From contig NC_037670.1 of the NCBI RefSeq assembly GCF_003255815.1, positions 26,872,672 through 26,936,671 of the forward strand: a stretch of DNA of 64,000 bases, written 5' to 3'. Origin of the DNA: Theropithecus gelada. Taxonomy: Eukaryota; Chordata; Mammalia; Primates; Cercopithecidae. This document shows positions 11,460 to 22,470 of this stretch, one piece after another. The notes beneath the pieces are model-generated. The model was given only the letters and a program-made list of their open reading frames with translations. It had not been told where the DNA came from and searched no databases. Each line of letters opens with the position of its first letter. The stretch's first letter is position 1. A program made the translations under genes and the position numbers.

Positions 11460-11744
11460 TTGAGACAGGGTCTCGTTCTGTCACCCAGGCTGGAGTGTAC
11501 TGGCATGAACATGGCTCACTGCAGCCTTGACCTCATGGGCTTAGGTGATCCTCCTGCCTCAGCCTCCTGAGTAGCTGGGGCCACAGGCACGCACCACCAT
11601 ACCCGGCTGATTTTTTAAATATATTGTAGAGATGGGGGTCTCCCTCTGTTGCCCAGGCTGGTCTCAAACTCCTAGGCTCAAGCAATCCTCCTGCCTTGGC
11701 CTCCCAAAGTGCTGGATTACGAGTGTGAGCCACTGCACCTGGCC
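11460..11744 (-). mobile_element. AluJ-like SINE, antisense
   Basis: From 'gagacagggtctcgttctgt' to 'gagccactgcacctggcc', with old-subfamily features such as 'aggctcaagcaatcctcctg'. Its tail side is occupied by the CT tract, which probably grew from the poly(T). Confidence 0.95.
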
Positions 11745-11955
11745 CCTGTGTCTTTTCAAATTATCTTCCTTCTATTTGTGTCTGTTTCTGTGTCCAAATT
11801 TCCCTTTTGTAAGGATACCAGTAGTATTGGATTAGAACCCACACTAATGACATCATTTTAACTTGATTACTCCATAAAGATCCTACTTCAAATTAAGTAC
11901 TAGAAGTTAGAATGCCAACATGTATTTTTTGAGGGGATACAAACCCATACCAGAC
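11745..11955 (-). mobile_element. MLT1-type LTR fragment, antisense
   Basis: It matches the reverse of the MLT1 5' half: 'gtccaaatttcccttttgta', 'attggattagaacccacact', 'aatgacatcattttaacttg', then a diverged 'gaggggatacaaaccca'. Its other half may have been displaced by the neighbouring Alu and CT tract. Confidence 0.72.
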
Positions 11956-12450
11956 CCCTATCCCCCACCTACTCTTACCCTAGTGAGTTCAGCAAGTCCT
12001 TCAAGCTATCACTAAGTTATGATTTTCCACTGAATGTGTCTCTGAAGTAAAGGTTGAACGAAGCAGCAGGTTCTTTGAAACACTTTCCCTTTGAAGGAAT
12101 GATTCAGCGTTGCTTCTTTATCTGGAGATATGGTGCTGTTGGATGCATCTTCTCTCCACATCTGTTTGTATCAGTGCAAAAGGGAAAATGAAGATAAGCA
12201 GGTTTTTTTTTTTTTTTAAGTAATAGAAGATAATTCAGGGTCCATCTGGGTTTAAGATGGAATGATCTGGCTGCTGGTTATCTCTATGGATCACCGTGCT
12301 GGGGATCGTGGGAGCAGTAACTGTGCTGCTCAAGTCCATGTGCTGCTACGGACACTACTTGTGAGCTTCTAACTTAGCTCCTGGGCTTTTGGCCTCTATG
12401 AGCTCTAGCAATTCTCCATGTGGGCTCCAGCAATATTGAGACATGGAATA
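11956..12450. other. Unassigned, no gene recognised
   Basis: No named repeat apart from a 13-14 base T run near 12202-12216. No gene is recognised. Confidence 0.4.
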
Positions 12451-12455
12451 GCAGC

Positions 12456-12821
12456 TATCTTCGTCCATGTCGTACTGCTAAAACAGAGTGCCCGAGCCTG
12501 GGCAATTTATGAAGAACAACAATTTATTTCCTCACAGTTCTAGAGACTGGGAAGTCCAAGATCAAGGCGCTGGTGGGTTGGATTGTCTGGTGAGGGCTGC
12601 ACCCTCTGTTGGGGAGGAATGTTGTGTCCTCGCTTGGTGGAAGGTAGAAGAGCAAGTGACAAACACTGCTGTGTGAAGCCTCTGGGGCCTTTAAACCCAT
12701 TCATCAAAAAGGAGTTCTCATGGCTTAATCACCTCTTAAAGGCCCCACCTCCAAATACTATTTTACTGGCCGTTAAGTTTCAACACCTGAATTTTGGAGG
12801 GAACACGTTCAAACCATAGTG
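12456..12821 (-). mobile_element. MaLR solo LTR (MST/MLT1 group), antisense
   Basis: The minus strand starts 'tatggtttgaacgtgttccc' and carries 'ggtggggcctttaagaggtg' and 'cttgatcttggacttcccag', typical of MST/MLT1 LTRs. A perfect 5-bp duplication 'gcagc' (12451-12455 and 12822-12826) brackets it, so it is a complete solo LTR. Confidence 0.82.
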
Positions 12822-12826
12822 GCAGC

Positions 12827-12979
12827 CTAGTGCAGCGTGAAGAGAGTAGAGTCTGGAGCCAGGTTAACTGGGTGGCAACCAGCTGTGGGACTCTGAACAG
12901 GGACTTACCCTCTGTATGTGTCAGCTCTGCATCTGTAAAATGGGAACAATACTAATATCTATATTTATATCATGGGGTC
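12827..12979 (+). mobile_element. MIR SINE, first part
   Basis: The MIR core is readable as 'gtagagtctggagccagg', 'gtgggactctgaacaggg' and 'catctgtaaaatgggaacaa'. The element stops where an Alu is inserted and continues at 13301. Confidence 0.82.
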
Positions 12980-13257
12980 AGCTGGGCACAGTGGCTTACG
13001 CCTGTAATCCCAGCACTTTGGGAGGCTGAGGCAGGTTGATCACCTGAGGCTGGGAGTTCGAGACCAGCCTGGCCAATGTGGTAAAACCCTGTCTCTACTA
13101 AAAATACAAAAATTATCTGAGTGTGGTGGCATGCACCTGTAATCCCAGCTACTCAGAAGGCTGAGGCAGGAGAATCGTGTGAACCCAGGAGGCAGAGGTT
13201 TCAGTGAGCTGAGATTATGCCTCTGCACTCCAGCCTGGGCAACAGAATGAGACTCTG

Positions 13258-13296
<39 letters not shown>

Positions 13297-13300
13297 ATAC
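12980..13300 (+). mobile_element. Alu SINE (AluS-like) inserted into a MIR
   Basis: A full-length Alu from 'agctgggcacagtggcttac' to a poly(A) of about 32 bases. The duplication 'catggggtc' (12971-12979 and 13301-13309) flanks it and restores the MIR when the Alu is removed. Confidence 0.96.
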
Positions 13301-13395
13301 CATGGGGTCGTTAACAGGATGAAATGAACTGATATACACTGAGTGCTTAGAACAGGGCCTGGCACATAATAAGCACAATATGAATTTTTTAGGTA
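13301..13395 (+). mobile_element. MIR SINE, second part
   Basis: Continuation after the Alu: 'ggatgaaatgaactgatata' then 'gtgcttagaacagggcctgg' and 'cacataataagcaca', the usual 3' part of MIR. Confidence 0.8.
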
Positions 13396-13404
13396 AAAAT
13401 AAAG

Positions 13405-13605
13405 ATTGAAAGCTTTCTCAGTGCCAGGGACTGTGATAAGGACTTTAAATGCAGTATTATAATGATGCTAAGGGATTGGTTGCTATTATCCCTACTCAAA
13501 GGCAGGAAACAAACTCAGAGAGGTGAAGGAACTGTTCAAAGCCAAGAGCTAATAAGGCAGAGCCAGGCTTTAAGAGAGGCATGTCTGATCCCCACCTGTC
13601 CTCGT
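13405..13605 (-). mobile_element. MIR SINE, antisense
   Basis: Reverse MIR order: 'tcagtgccagggactgtga', 'ctattatccctactcaaagg', 'aaactcagagaggtgaagg', 'taaggcagagccaggctt'. It lies about 10 bases from the sense MIR in opposite orientation. Confidence 0.75.
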
Positions 13606-14831
13606 CACCACCTGTGATGCTGCCTGCAAATGGAGCCTGAGAAATGGCTTCGTTCTGTGAATAAATGAGCCAATGAATACTCGCTGAGTGTCTGCCATGA
13701 GGTGACAGCTTCATGACACACTTGGACAGATGACATTTATAAATAAAAGGCTTATTTACACTTGAATGTCGGTTCTAATAATTCATGTGAACTATGCTCT
13801 GCCACCTTCTCTACATTTACTAGTATTAAAAGTAAATAAAGATGTTCGTGGATTTCACCCCATTTGAATTTTGAATTGAGCTTCTTTAAAAGGTTTCAGT
13901 GATTACTTACTACTGAGTAGCTGACTATCTTCCTTAACCTTACGGATAATTATTTGTATTATGGATCCATTAATAGGATTCAATACATTAGAGTTCTTCT
14001 CTCTTGTTGAATATTCACTCACCTGTGTGTCTGATGCAGATTCGAGTTAAACATGATTGAAGATGGAAGGTAGAAGGCAGAAGGCACGTGTGGTCCATTT
14101 ACCTTGGACAACAAGTACATGGTCTACAAGGTGTCCACATTGGCCTCTGGGAACCACGGACAGGGCCAATGTATAATCACGGGGCTATGCAAGGATCAGC
14201 ATCCCATGTTTACACTGACACTGCAACTGAACAGGTAGGAAAGGTGTGTTGGTGGAGAAAACATTCCAACAGGTAAATTGCCATGTAATGTATTATCCAG
14301 ACCAAAGCTCTTTTTAGAATAAAACGAGAGTGCTAATAACAATTTTGCCAGGGCAAGAGGCGTAAGTGGGACTGTCCTGGCCAATGGGGTGATGGCCACC
14401 CCCACCTACAGTCTACCAGGATGACAGAGCACTGGGTGCAGACCTAGGAGAGGTAGAGAGGAGTGGCATGAGGTCCTTGCTGGGGCCTGTGACAAGAGGA
14501 CAGGCTGGAGCTGTCTGGATGGAGGTCTTACTGGGCCACTGTTCTGTCCTGATGTGTACGTTCTTAATGCTCTTGTGAATGGAGGCGTTAGAGAAATCCT
14601 GTTTGAAGGTAAATTCTAAGTCTTCCAATTTGATTAATCACCATAACTCTCTTTGTAATTTCTCTGGGTATTTTTCATTTGGAATCACGCTGTTCTTTCT
14701 GCTGACACAGCAGCATTGACCCAGCCTCCTTTTTGGGGAGCCGACACTATTGAAATCAGGGGTGAACAAGCTTGGTTTAATGACAATGGCCATCAGTTGT
14801 TCATTTATCTCATAAAATTATTCTTATCAAA
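13606..14831. other. Unassigned, no gene recognised
   Basis: No repeat family is recognised. The short open frames on both strands (60-72 codons) overlap and lack domains. Confidence 0.4.
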
Positions 14832-15620
14832 GGCTGTGTGTGTGAGTGTGTAGGTGTATGATGTGTAATTGAGGTACACAGGTAGGGATGTGTGTGTGTA
14901 TGATGTGTAATGAGGAAGTATGTGGGAAGGAGTGTGTCTGTGCAGATGTGTGTCGTGTAATGAAGGGGTAAGTAGTGGTGTGTGTGTGTGTGCACACCAG
15001 TATGTGATGTGTAATGAGGTAAGTAGTGGTGTGTGTGTGTGTGTGCACACCAGTATGTGATGTGTAATGAAGAGGTAAGTAGTGGTGTGTGTGTGTGTGT
15101 GTGCAGATGTGTGATGTGTAATGAGGTAAGTAGTGGGGTGTGTGTGTGTGTGTGTGTGCAGATGTGTGATGTGTAATGAAGAGGTAAGTAGTGGTGTGTG
15201 TGTGTGTGTGCAGATGTGTGACATGTAATGAAGAGGTAAGTAGTGGTGTGTGTGTGTGCACGCCAGTATGTGATGTGTAATGAGGAGGTAAGTAGTGGGG
15301 TGTGTGTGTGTGCACGCCAGTATGTGATGTGTAATGAAGAGGTAAGTAGTGGTGTGTGTGTGTGTGTGTGCACGCCAGTATGTGATGTATAATGAGGAGG
15401 TAAGTAGTGGTGTGTGTATGTGTGTGCAGATGTGTGATGTATAATGAGGAGGTAAGTGGTGTGCATGTGTGTGTGTGTGCAGATGTGTGATGTGTAATGA
15501 GGAGGTAAGTGGGGTGTCTGTGTGTGCGCATGCAGGTGTATAATGTGTAATAAGGAGGTAAGTAAGTAGGAGTGTGTGTGTGTTTATGCTTGCTCATGCA
15601 GTGTGTGTGTGTGCACACCA
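14832..15620. repeat. Minisatellite of about 13 units, period about 53 bp, with internal (TG)n
   Basis: Each unit has three blocks: a 'gatgtgtaatga' block, a 'gaggtaagtagtgg' block, and a (TG)5-10 stretch ending in 'gcagatgtgt' or 'gcacaccagtatgt'. Unit starts lie near 14859, 14901, 14949, 15005, 15058, 15112, 15168, 15220, 15271, 15325, 15382, 15434, 15489 and 15541. Outer units are more diverged than inner ones. All three minus-strand frames are open and read Thr/His/Leu-rich nonsense, so these are not genes. Confidence 0.97.
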
Positions 15621-16607
15621 ATGTGTATGCAGCATGCATGGATCCAATAGGTCTGACCCTGGCCTCCTCTGAGTGGCCTGTCTGGTTGGTGCCCTCTGTG
15701 GGCTCAGCCTGGCCTGGTACTTGTATTCAAACCATCGGGAAGATATTGTCAGAAGAAGATGGTGACAGGTGAGCTATTTGAGAGCCATGACTATAGAAAA
15801 TGCCAGAAAGAAAGAGGCTGAGCTGAGACAGGCATGAAGTTTCATGGGCTGAGCCTCCTTGCCTTCCTCTGCAGCAGGGCTGCTGGAGTGAGAGAGGCCA
15901 AGGCAGGTTAGAGAGGGCTGAAGGAGCCACCCTAAAGATTGGGAAGAAAATGAAGGAGGACAAAAAGGCATCAATGGCCATAGCTAAACACATTTAACTT
16001 TAAAATTCTGGAAATATTCACTCACCCTTTGAATCTAAAGGGTTGAGATTTTTCCAAAGATAGCCAATCTGCCTTCGGGGCATGTAGCTCACGGTAAGTG
16101 ACCACATTGGTCTCATGGTCTCTGTTTTATCCTGATTACCACCCTCACCATTGCGTCTTTTTCTGAAGTGTACATAATGTAGAACTAGAGCTTATTTTTA
16201 CTTACTGCGTTTACTGAATAATTTAATGTTTCTTAGTCTTCACTTTGAAGACAATGGCAATATCCTGTATTCCGTATTCACCAAAACCCCCAAATAAAAT
16301 AAACTCTGAGTTGAATTGCTTTTACTTTTATAGGTCTTACATGATCCAGTGAGTTGGATTGTCACTGGCTCTTCCCAGACGAAAGGCACTCAGCTCTCTC
16401 TAGGATTGCACACAAACTTCTTGACGCGCTCTGTGTACAGCACTATTTAATTGTTTTCCTCCTTTTATAACAGAAAAGAAGTGCATGATGGTGTAGTGTG
16501 TAATGTGCCATTTTACCCAGGCAAAACGTTATGATATTCAAATAAAATACATTCCAAAACTTTCACATGTTAATATTTTTTAGTGGTGGTAGGGAGTAAA
16601 GGATTAA
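15621..16607. other. Unassigned, no gene recognised
   Basis: Mixed-composition sequence with no named repeat and no gene recognised. Confidence 0.4.
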
Positions 16608-16642
16608 AACACACACACACACACAGATACACACACACATAC
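16608..16642. repeat. (CA)n microsatellite
   Basis: Two CA runs separated by 'gat' and ending in 'catacag'. Simple sequence only. Confidence 0.93.
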
Positions 16643-17179
16643 AGATTCCTTTCAATGTTAGGTTAGAAAAGTTTCCACTTTCATGTCTTCGATAGTAGTT
16701 TTGGGGCTTGCATTCAGCATTTTCCAGTTTTGTATTTACTTTTGGTCCGTTTGTGAGCCTAATGTTGGGACTGATTAACTTAAGGAGTACGATCAAGTTA
16801 ATTTCTAAAATTATCAGAACTAAGTTTGTTTTAATTCATTTTACGAGCACTGTTTCTATAATGCTCAGCCCTTTGGGTTGGGGAAGAAATATGGGAAATT
16901 GTTAACACAAATCAAAGAAAAAACCTGTTGCATGTATTGCAAGTTTGGAATTGCTGACATAGAATATTACTTTATTTCTAGTGCTTTTAGAAAATTATCT
17001 TACAATAGGAAAGGAAATAATTTGGGTTTCCTTTGAGGGATGTTCTGTTTTGAGTGTGAAATTTCATTTTGTCTTTCATGAATAGAGACAACAGAAAAAA
17101 TACTTTCTAATGAGATGTTTTTCCATCAGATTTAAATTATGGAAAATCCTGTCTCTCATGGAAGGATTTTTGTCTTGTT
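16643..17179. other. Unassigned, no gene recognised
   Basis: AT-rich with no recognised repeat or gene. Confidence 0.4.
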
Positions 17180-17255
17180 CCTTGTAGACCCTAAATTTAG
17201 TGCAGTGCCTTGGACATATTAGATGTTCAATACTTATTTATCAAATAAAGCACAA
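17180..17255 (+). mobile_element. L2/MIR-type 3' end fragment
   Basis: 'tagtgcagtgccttggacat', 'attagatgttcaatacttat' and 'tatcaaataaag' follow the common 3' end of L2 in sense. It is short and diverged. Confidence 0.4.
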
Positions 17256-18040
17256 CTTTAGGGCAAGGAGCCATGGCTACCTCCATGTAGTTAGCAGGCT
17301 GCACTGTGTTTTTTACTTAGCTGGTCACTAGATGGCCCTCTGTATCCATGCTAAATCTCCATTACTATGCATGCTCATTAATGCATGCAGACACAACTGC
17401 TCAGGCTGTGTGTGAAGCGTTTGAACGGCTCAGTTTTCCCCTTTCACCGGGCATCAGTTACAAGTCCTCTAGACTGTTGTACACCTAAGACAAAGCTGAT
17501 GATGATAATGTTAAGTCATCGAAAGAAGAAACAGAGAACAGAGGAACTGTTTTAATTAGAGAGGTGCTCTTTCCTATGCTGGAAATACTGGGAAAATTTT
17601 ATAGTCAGCACATTTTAAAATTAGCCAGGCACAAACTTTAGCTGTTTGCATGAATACGCATCGCACAGAGTGCTATAACCCTACAAGTGTTGTTTGGGCT
17701 GGTGGTGCATTTGTTGAATGGCTTATCTGTGACAGTTGGGAGGCAGGATCATCTGTTGTTGAATAGACAGAACCCACTCTGCTAATGCTGCTTTGTGGTC
17801 AAACTTTGAGCCATCAATGTAACGGAAAAGTCACTCTTGGCCTGGTTCTCCAGAGTGTCTGTAATAGTATGCCACCTACGGGTGTAGACACTGCCTTTAG
17901 CAGGAGGATACCTTGCTGAGGAGGCACAGAGAGATGATGTTTTAGACGTTGGGATCATGGTCACCTTTATTGTAGTCACTTTTATCCATGTGCTGGGCTA
18001 TTGTAACCATACTGTCACTGAAAAGGGGGTTTTCTTTGGG
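17256..18040. other. Unassigned, no gene recognised
   Basis: No named repeat. A pair of 'atgcatg'-type motifs (about 17368-17391) forms a weak inverted arrangement. No gene is recognised. Confidence 0.4.
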
Positions 18041-18490
18041 ACAAATCCATTTCTTTGAATAATAATTTTCCCCCTGATTATAAAAGTCATGCATTTCCAT
18101 TGTAGAAAATCTGGAAAATACAAAAAATTATTATGAAAACAAGAATTCTTACCATTTTAGAGATCAAACTGAAATCATGTTGAATGCATAACTTTATATC
18201 CTCCTTTTAATGTTATATTGTGTAATGAACATACTGTATTCCAGATCATTACTCTTCAAAAACTGAGTTTTGACAGCAACATACTATTCCACCTTTTGCC
18301 TATGCTGTATTTTTAATCATACTTAATCATTTAATATTAATATTTAATCATTTCCCTATCCGTGGACACTTAGGTTTTGTTTCAAATTTTCTACTTTCAG
18401 AAATGATGCTGAAATAAACACTGTTACAGATGCATTGTTCTCACATCTCTGATTCATTTCTTACCACGAATTTCTGTAATTGGAATTAAA
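18041..18490 (-). mobile_element. Old LINE 3' remnant (L1ME-like), antisense
   Basis: 'attataaaagtcatgcattt', 'ttgtagaaaatctggaaaat', 'gtggacacttaggttttgtt', 'gatgctgaaataaacactgt' and 'tctgtaattggaattaaagg' follow the reverse of a common ancient L1-type 3' region. The family is tentative, the repeat status is fairly sure. Confidence 0.55.
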
Positions 18491-20216
18491 GGGAGGGCTA
18501 ATGGCTTCTTGATGTGGAAGTAAAGTGCAACATTTCTCAGGAAGAGTTCTTCACCCTTCTGGTTATAAACTCACAGCTGGATCAAGGGTCTGTGAAATTA
18601 GGATACTATCAGAATTCTTGAAAATATTTCTCATGTAGCATCTTTTTAGACAAGTCCATGTCAGAGGTAGAAAACTCAGATTGTTCTGTTTTGCAAGTAA
18701 GTTCTCCTTGCCTTATACCAGCATCATTTATTTTCTGACAGCTTAACCCTGAGGCTTTCTGTCAGCAAAGGCTGCTTTTTTATACCCTCTTGTACGTTTA
18801 TAGCATCTTCTATCACTTGGAGAGATCCGTGAGAGGCCCCCTGTGTGTTTCTAAAGACATCCACAGTTTCTAAAGACTGTGACACTCTCCTCCAATCGCT
18901 GGTGGGTTTAATGCAGGTGACACGTGCGAGGTTTACCTGATTTGCAATTGGGGATCTCAAGGAAGTGTTTTTGGCATGGCCCTTGTAACTATGTTCTTTC
19001 ACCAGGAAAGACACATTTTATTTCCCATTCTAATAAAAGAACCACAATGTAGTGGTTGAAAGTGTTTCTGTGACCATGCCATTGAGAAAGCCCTTTCTCT
19101 TTTTTAGTTTTTAAAAGATTGACATTGAATTAAAAGGATATTAATTTAACTTTTAAAATCTTTTTGAAAGAACAATTAATTCATTTCTAAAAGTCAAAAA
19201 ATCAGTATTTTGGTATACAAAGGAACCTCTTAATGTTTTCCAAATGGAGTTTTGAACTTAAATATGCATTTCCTTCCTAAAAATCTGGAATGCTTCTGTT
19301 CTTGGTGTTTTGGGAAAAGGGCAGAACGTTTTCTCAACCTGTGTACACACAAGCCTTCTAACGTTCCTCTTCTGGTTTGGATTTCACAAATTATGGAAGT
19401 GACAGCTCAGAAACGGCACAAAAGAGAAACCAAGGGTTCTGTTTGAGGTTCCTTTCCTGCCCCCTGGTTCGTGCCCTGCCTGTCAGGTTTCCCACATGAT
19501 TCCAAGTTCATCGGTGTGACTAACCACCTCAAAGCAGGTTACCCAATGCTCCTGGCATCTGGCCTGCCCTGAGACTTGGGCACTGTGCAAGCAGGGCTGG
19601 TTGGGTGGGGAGTGAAGGGAGAAGGTGGCCAGCAAGTTCCTCTCTGTCACTGCTTGCTGCTCTGTCATCCCCCCTGACCCCTGAGGACTCAGATGCTCAG
19701 GCCCCCACTGGGCTCTGGGCTGCTCACTGCTGGGTTTCTTCCAAGTTTGTCCTCTCTGAGCCCAAGCCCCATGTCCTGAATTGCACCCTCCTCCCTCAAA
19801 TTTCACCATGCTCTTTTGACTCAAAAATCTACTCCTGTATGAAAGCTGATAGCAGGTGGAAGATTACTTTGATGCCGTGGTAGCCTCCAATATCCCACCT
19901 CCAGTACCCCAAGGCTCTCCTTGCTGTCATGGAAGAGGAAGTCTCACAGACCAAATTGAGATGCTCAAATCACCCAGTTTATGGAATCAATTGAAAACAT
20001 ACCATGAGAAGCAATTAGAAATTGATGGGGTTGTGAACACATGCAGGATTGGGCAACTAGAGAGTCAAAGGACCAACCATACTTCCAGGTTTCTAGAATC
20101 CTGGGCTAGGTAATGTTCACATGTCCTGTTTTCTCTCTTTGCTGCATCTGCCTTCCCGGATGATGGTCTGGTTACAAGAACTGAGGTAAGAGCAGAGGTT
20201 CAAGAAGGAGCTTAGC
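18491..20216. other. Unassigned, no gene recognised
   Basis: A 1.7-kb stretch without a named repeat. Open frames of 85-113 codons at 19483-20113 overlap on both strands, so I treat them as chance. Confidence 0.4.
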
Positions 20217-20521
20217 TGGCCAAGTATAGTGGCTCATGCCTGTAATCCCAGCACTTTGTGAGGCTGAGGTGGGCAGATCACCTGAAGTCAGGAGTTCAAG
20301 ACCAGCCTGTCCAACGTGGCGGAACGCCATCTCTACTAAAAGTACAAAAATTAGCTGGGTGTGGTGGCGGGTTCCTGTAATCCCAGCTACTCAGGAGGCT
20401 GAGGCAGGGGGAATGCTTGAACCCGGGAGACGGAGGTTCCAGTGAGCCAAGATCGCGCCACTGCACTCCAGCCTGGGTGACAAGGGTGAGACTCCGTCTC
20501 AAAAAAAGAAAAAAAAAAAAA
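20217..20521 (+). mobile_element. Alu SINE (AluS-like)
   Basis: A full-length sense Alu from 'tggccaagtatagtggctca' to 'gagactccgtctc' and an interrupted poly(A). Confidence 0.95.
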
Positions 20522-20639
20522 GGGCTCAGCAGATGCAGATGCCTGGAACTGGCACATGCTTCCTCTTGGAGAGATGCAGGAACAAGTATGGGCCAACGGC
20601 TGCAGCTCGCCAATGAACTTGTTGTGTGCCTCTGTGAGG

Positions 20640-20887
20640 CAGAGCAATGGCTCCTCAAAGACATCCCTGTCTTAATTCCTAGAACCATGACTATGACACC
20701 TTACGTAGCAAAAGGGACTTTGTAGATGTGAATAAGGATCTTTAGAAAGGGGGATTATATAATGTAATAGTTAGAGGCCTTTAAGAAAAGTGGGAGGTAG
20801 AGTCAGAGAAGACATGGTGATGGAAGCAGAAGTCAGAGAGAGATGCTATTTGGAGACATAATACTGCTGGCTTTAAAGATGGAGGAA
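20640..20887 (+). mobile_element. MLT1-type LTR, part before an Alu
   Basis: 'ccatgactatgacaccttac', 'gtagcaaaagggactttgta', 'gatgtgaataaggatcttta' and 'agaagacatggtgatggaag' follow the MLT1/MaLR order. It continues beyond the Alu at 21198. Confidence 0.6.
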
Positions 20888-21196
20888 AGGCCAGGTGCGG
20901 TGGCTCACACCTATAATCCCAGCACTTTGGGAGGCCAAGGCGGGTGGATCACCGGAGGTCAGGAGTTTGAGACCAACCTGGCCAATGTGGTGAAACCCGT
21001 TCTCTACTAAAAATACAAAAAAATTAGCCAGGTGTGGTGGCGGATGCCTGTAATCCCAGCTACTCGGGAGGCTGAGGCAGGAGAATTGCTTGAACCCGAG
21101 AGGTGGAGGTTGCAGTGAGCCAAGTATATGCCATTACAGTCCAGCCTTGGCAACAAGAGTGAAACTCCGTCTCAAAAAAAAAAAAAAAAAAAAAAA
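20888..21196 (+). mobile_element. Alu SINE inserted in an MLT1-type LTR
   Basis: A full-length sense Alu with poly(A) ending at 21197. The duplication 'atggaggaa' (20879-20887 and 21197-21205) flanks it, sharing one A with the tail. Confidence 0.95.
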
Positions 21197-21205
21197 ATGG
21201 AGGAA

Positions 21206-21440
21206 GGGGCCATGAACCAAGGAATGTAGGTGGCCTTTAGAAGCTAGAAAAACTAAAGAGTTATGGATAGAATTGTGTTCCTTCTGTTCTTTCCTTCCCC
21301 TTGTCCCCAGATTTACATGTTGACATCCTAATCTGCAATATGTCACAATGTGATCATGTTTGGAGATAAGGTCTTTGCAGAGGTAATTAAGTTAAAACAA
21401 GGTCCTATGGGTGGGCCCTAATCTAATATGTCTAACTCAC
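21206..21440 (+). mobile_element. MLT1-type LTR continuation and a second MLT1 segment
   Basis: After the Alu, 'ggggccatgaaccaaggaat' and 'ggcctttagaagctagaaaa' continue the first LTR. From about 21264, 'gatagaattgtgttcc' followed by 'ggtctttgcagaggtaatta' and 'gtgggccctaatctaatatg' restarts an MLT1 5' region. Whether this is two LTRs or one rearranged copy is unclear. Confidence 0.6.
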
Positions 21441-21494
21441 AGAAAAAGTTGTTTGACCCCCTACTCCAGAGTTTCATAAAGTAAACCTTACCAC

Positions 21495-21610
21495 TTCAGT
21501 TTTAAATTTGAAGAAACCAAGACTCTGGAAGATTATTTACTTTCCTAAGGTTCCTAACCAACTGGAAATTAGCAGTTGTGTGATTCAATTTCAGAACCAG
21601 GATATTTCCA
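21495..21610 (-). mobile_element. MIR fragment, antisense
   Basis: 'tgaagaaaccaagactctgg', 'ttactttcctaaggttccta' and 'gtgattcaatttcagaacca' follow reversed MIR. Diverged. Confidence 0.45.
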
Positions 21611-21954
21611 ACATACCATGCTGCCTTGGGGGAACTTGTCTTTAGTTTGTGTGGTCCACTTTTTCTGCTCAGAGAGCATGATTTTGACCTGTCTTATGGA
21701 CCTAATTTTGTTCTTGTCAATCTCCTTTTCAGCTCAGCAAACTCACACTCAATATGTAATCTCAGTTTCTGGGTCTTAGCTATCTTCTAATTTATTGGGA
21801 ACTCAATAAATACTTCTTTTATTTTATAATTTAAGGCTGTTGATGAAAGGGTTAAGGTTGTGTTGGATAAAGGTGTGATTGTCTGTGAAATGCCACTAGT
21901 TATGCATCCAGAGTGAATTATTAAAAGCAAAACCCACCTTTTAATGTCGAAATC
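21611..21954. other. Unassigned, no gene recognised
   Basis: No recognisable feature. Confidence 0.4.
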
Positions 21955-22470
21955 ATTTTAGATGTATGGAAGAGTTGCAGAGGCAGTACAGAGAACTTTT
22001 TGTGTACTCCTCACCTGTTTTCCTTAATGTTAACCTCTTATATAACAGTGGCATATTCATAAAAAGTAAGAACTCAACATTGATACAATACTATTAATTA
22101 GACGATAGACTTTATTCTGATTTGTTTTCCTACTAATGACTTTTTTTCTTTTCCAGAATCGAATCCAGGACTTGATGCTGCATTTAGTCATTACACCCCC
22201 TTAGTCTTCTCCAATCTGTGACAGTTTCTCAGTCTTTTGTTGTTTTTCACGACCTTGACATTTCTGAAAAGAACTGGTTAGACATTTTGTAGAATGTTCC
22301 CCATTTGCATGTATCTGATATTTTCTCATGATTAGACCAAGGTTTTGGGTTTCTGGGAAGAAGACCACGAAGATGAAGTGCCCTTTTCATTGCATCATGG
22401 CAGGTGCATGTGATATCAACATGACTTCATACTGCTGATGTTAACCTTGATCATTTTGTTGGGTGAATGG
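21955..22470 (-). mobile_element. Old L1M-type 3' UTR remnant, antisense
   Basis: 'gcagaggcagtacagagaac', 'gttaacctcttatataacag', 'cattgatacaatactattaa', 'gtgacagtttctcagtcttt' and 'gatgttaaccttgatcattt' occur in the order of a common mammalian L1M-type repeat. Orientation is inferred from the usual poly(T) side and is less certain than the repeat status. Confidence 0.6.

Noticed and set aside
10790..11512. 240-codon minus-strand open frame rich in Arg/Glu
   Set aside because: It is the reading of the CT tract and the 18-bp minisatellite. All frames on both strands are open there, and no unique protein sequence supports it.
14832..15620. Possible CRISPR-like array or other regular direct-repeat system
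   Set aside because: Units are contiguous variants of one tandem repeat without unique spacers, and the DNA is plainly mammalian.
14805..15639. Three overlapping minus-strand frames of 139, 218 and 270 codons rich in Thr/His
   Set aside because: They are three frames of the same TG-containing minisatellite. Real coding sequence would leave only one frame open.
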